Assembly (NCBI GenBank): GCA_022497155.1
Contig: MU385806.1
Location: 1 to 59,038, forward strand
Origin: Whalleya microplaca
Taxonomy: Eukaryota; Ascomycota; Sordariomycetes; Xylariales; Xylariaceae
Length of the DNA: 59,038 nucleotides
Reading direction: 5' to 3'
The position numbers were made by a program, and so were the translations under genes. Positions 58,311-59,038 of this stretch are shown piece by piece. Every line of letters begins with the position of its first letter. Position 1 is the first letter of the stretch. The notes below the pieces were generated by a model that did no database searches, was not told the origin of the DNA, and saw only the letters and a list, made by a program, of their open reading frames with translations.

Positions 58311-58312
58311 TA

Positions 58313-58690
58313 AAATGCTTACTTTAGGTATATAGATTTACGTATATAAATCTGAAATAATTACTTTAGGTACGCAGATTTACGTATATAAATCTGAAAT
58401 GCTTATTTTAGGTACGTAAATTTACGTATATAAATTTAAAATGCTTATTTTAAGTACGTAAATCTATATATATAAATCTAAAATGCTTATTTTAAATGCG
58501 TAAATCTGCGTATATAAATCTAAAATGTTTATTTTAAATATATAAATCTACATATATAAATTTAAAATGCTTATTTTAAATATATAAATTTATATATATA
58601 AATTTAAAATGTTTATTTTAAATGTGTAAATCTGTGTATATAAGTTTAAAATGTTTATTTTAAATATGTAAATTTACGTATATTGTCTTA
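58313..58690. repeat. Minisatellite, 42-bp period, nine copies
   Basis: Copies start every 42 bp exactly (58313, 58355, 58397, 58439, and so on), each AATGCTTATTTTARGTACG followed by a near-palindromic TAAATTTACGTATATAAAT. Divergence between copies is mostly C/T and G/A, as expected from RIP. The array ends at the sequence TATTGTCTTAGGACAAGG. Confidence 0.95.
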
Positions 58691-58867
58691 GGACAAGGTA
58701 TCGGGGTAAATCGAAAGTAAAATATTAGGTTAAAAATAAGTGTATATTAGCTGCTAAAGCTATGTGTGTATGTCTATTTAACTATCTGGTAATATCTGTG
58801 TTAAAAAAGTGAAGAAAATGTGAGGGAAAAGGTCAGCTAAATACAGGTATGTGATCCACTGTAAATT

Positions 58868-58936
58868 GCCCTGTGGAGTGCCTTGTGGATGCCCTGTGGA
58901 GTGCCTTATGGATACCCTGTGGAGTGCCTTGTGAAG
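58868..58936. repeat. Tandem repeat, 23-bp period, three copies
   Basis: Three copies of GCCCTGTGGAGTGCCTTGTGGAT-like units (58868, 58891, 58914). Each is itself two related halves of 11-12 bp (CCCTGTGGAGTG / CCTTGTGGATG), and partial copies follow. The region is of normal GC content, unlike the array before it. Confidence 0.88.
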
Positions 58937-59038
58937 TGCCCTATGACGTGGCTCTAGGGGGCTTCTAGTGGCTCCTAAGCTGCTGTCAATACCCGTAATC
59001 CCCTGCCCCATAACATTCCTCCCTGATTTTTCAGCTAG

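Overview
The window looks like a filamentous ascomycete nuclear chromosome, most probably Eurotiales (Aspergillus/Penicillium-like; inference). The genes carry short introns (about 50-180 bp, mostly 50-70) with GT..AG borders and CTAAC/CTGAC-type branch points. Gene content is typical of moulds: a sphingolipid C9-methyltransferase, a CYP52-like P450, a CE16-like SGNH esterase, a fungal FHA-kinase and PTH11-like and O-methyltransferase families. Both ends are very AT-rich, stop-riddled DNA of the kind left by RIP (repeat-induced C-to-T mutation at CpA). No rRNA or tRNA gene was recognised.

Layout. 1-2.6 kb: RIP-like repeat relic. 2.7-11.7 kb: a graveyard of accessory and secondary-metabolism gene pieces. 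It holds an O-methyltransferase split by about 1.7 kb containing a chromodomain retroelement relic, a frameshifted adenylation domain fused to the tail of a PTH11/rhodopsin-like receptor, the 5' part of a second O-methyltransferase that has lost its ATG, and a 5'-truncated hemerythrin-like gene. 12-13.3 kb: a 320-bp MITE-like inverted-repeat element in gene-poor DNA. 14-21 kb: an RRM-like protein, a dehydrogenase pseudogene, a mucin-like membrane protein and a doubtful small gene. 23.3-28.9 kb: a divergent pair, a 630-aa basic protein and an FHA-kinase with a premature stop, sharing a minisatellite-bearing promoter, then an RNase H-like gene with a catalytic Glu-to-Lys change. 30-41 kb: an SGNH esterase, a frameshifted F-box-like gene, an intact short-chain dehydrogenase and a long basic Arg/Ser/His-rich protein. 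43.8-45 kb: a decayed unknown gene. 46-56 kb: four intact metabolic genes (sphingolipid C9-methyltransferase, P450, secreted phytase-like esterase, alpha/beta hydrolase). 56.7-59 kb: AT-rich relics, a nine-copy palindromic 42-bp minisatellite and a 23-bp repeat.

Taken together the left half looks like a repeat-bounded accessory region in decay, with fragments brought together by rearrangement and stops often of RIP type. The right half is ordinary expressed chromosome. I rebuilt exon structures by hand. For the main genes the summed exon lengths divide by three and the joints restore conserved motifs, so those models are fairly safe; exact ends of pseudogene pieces are approximate.
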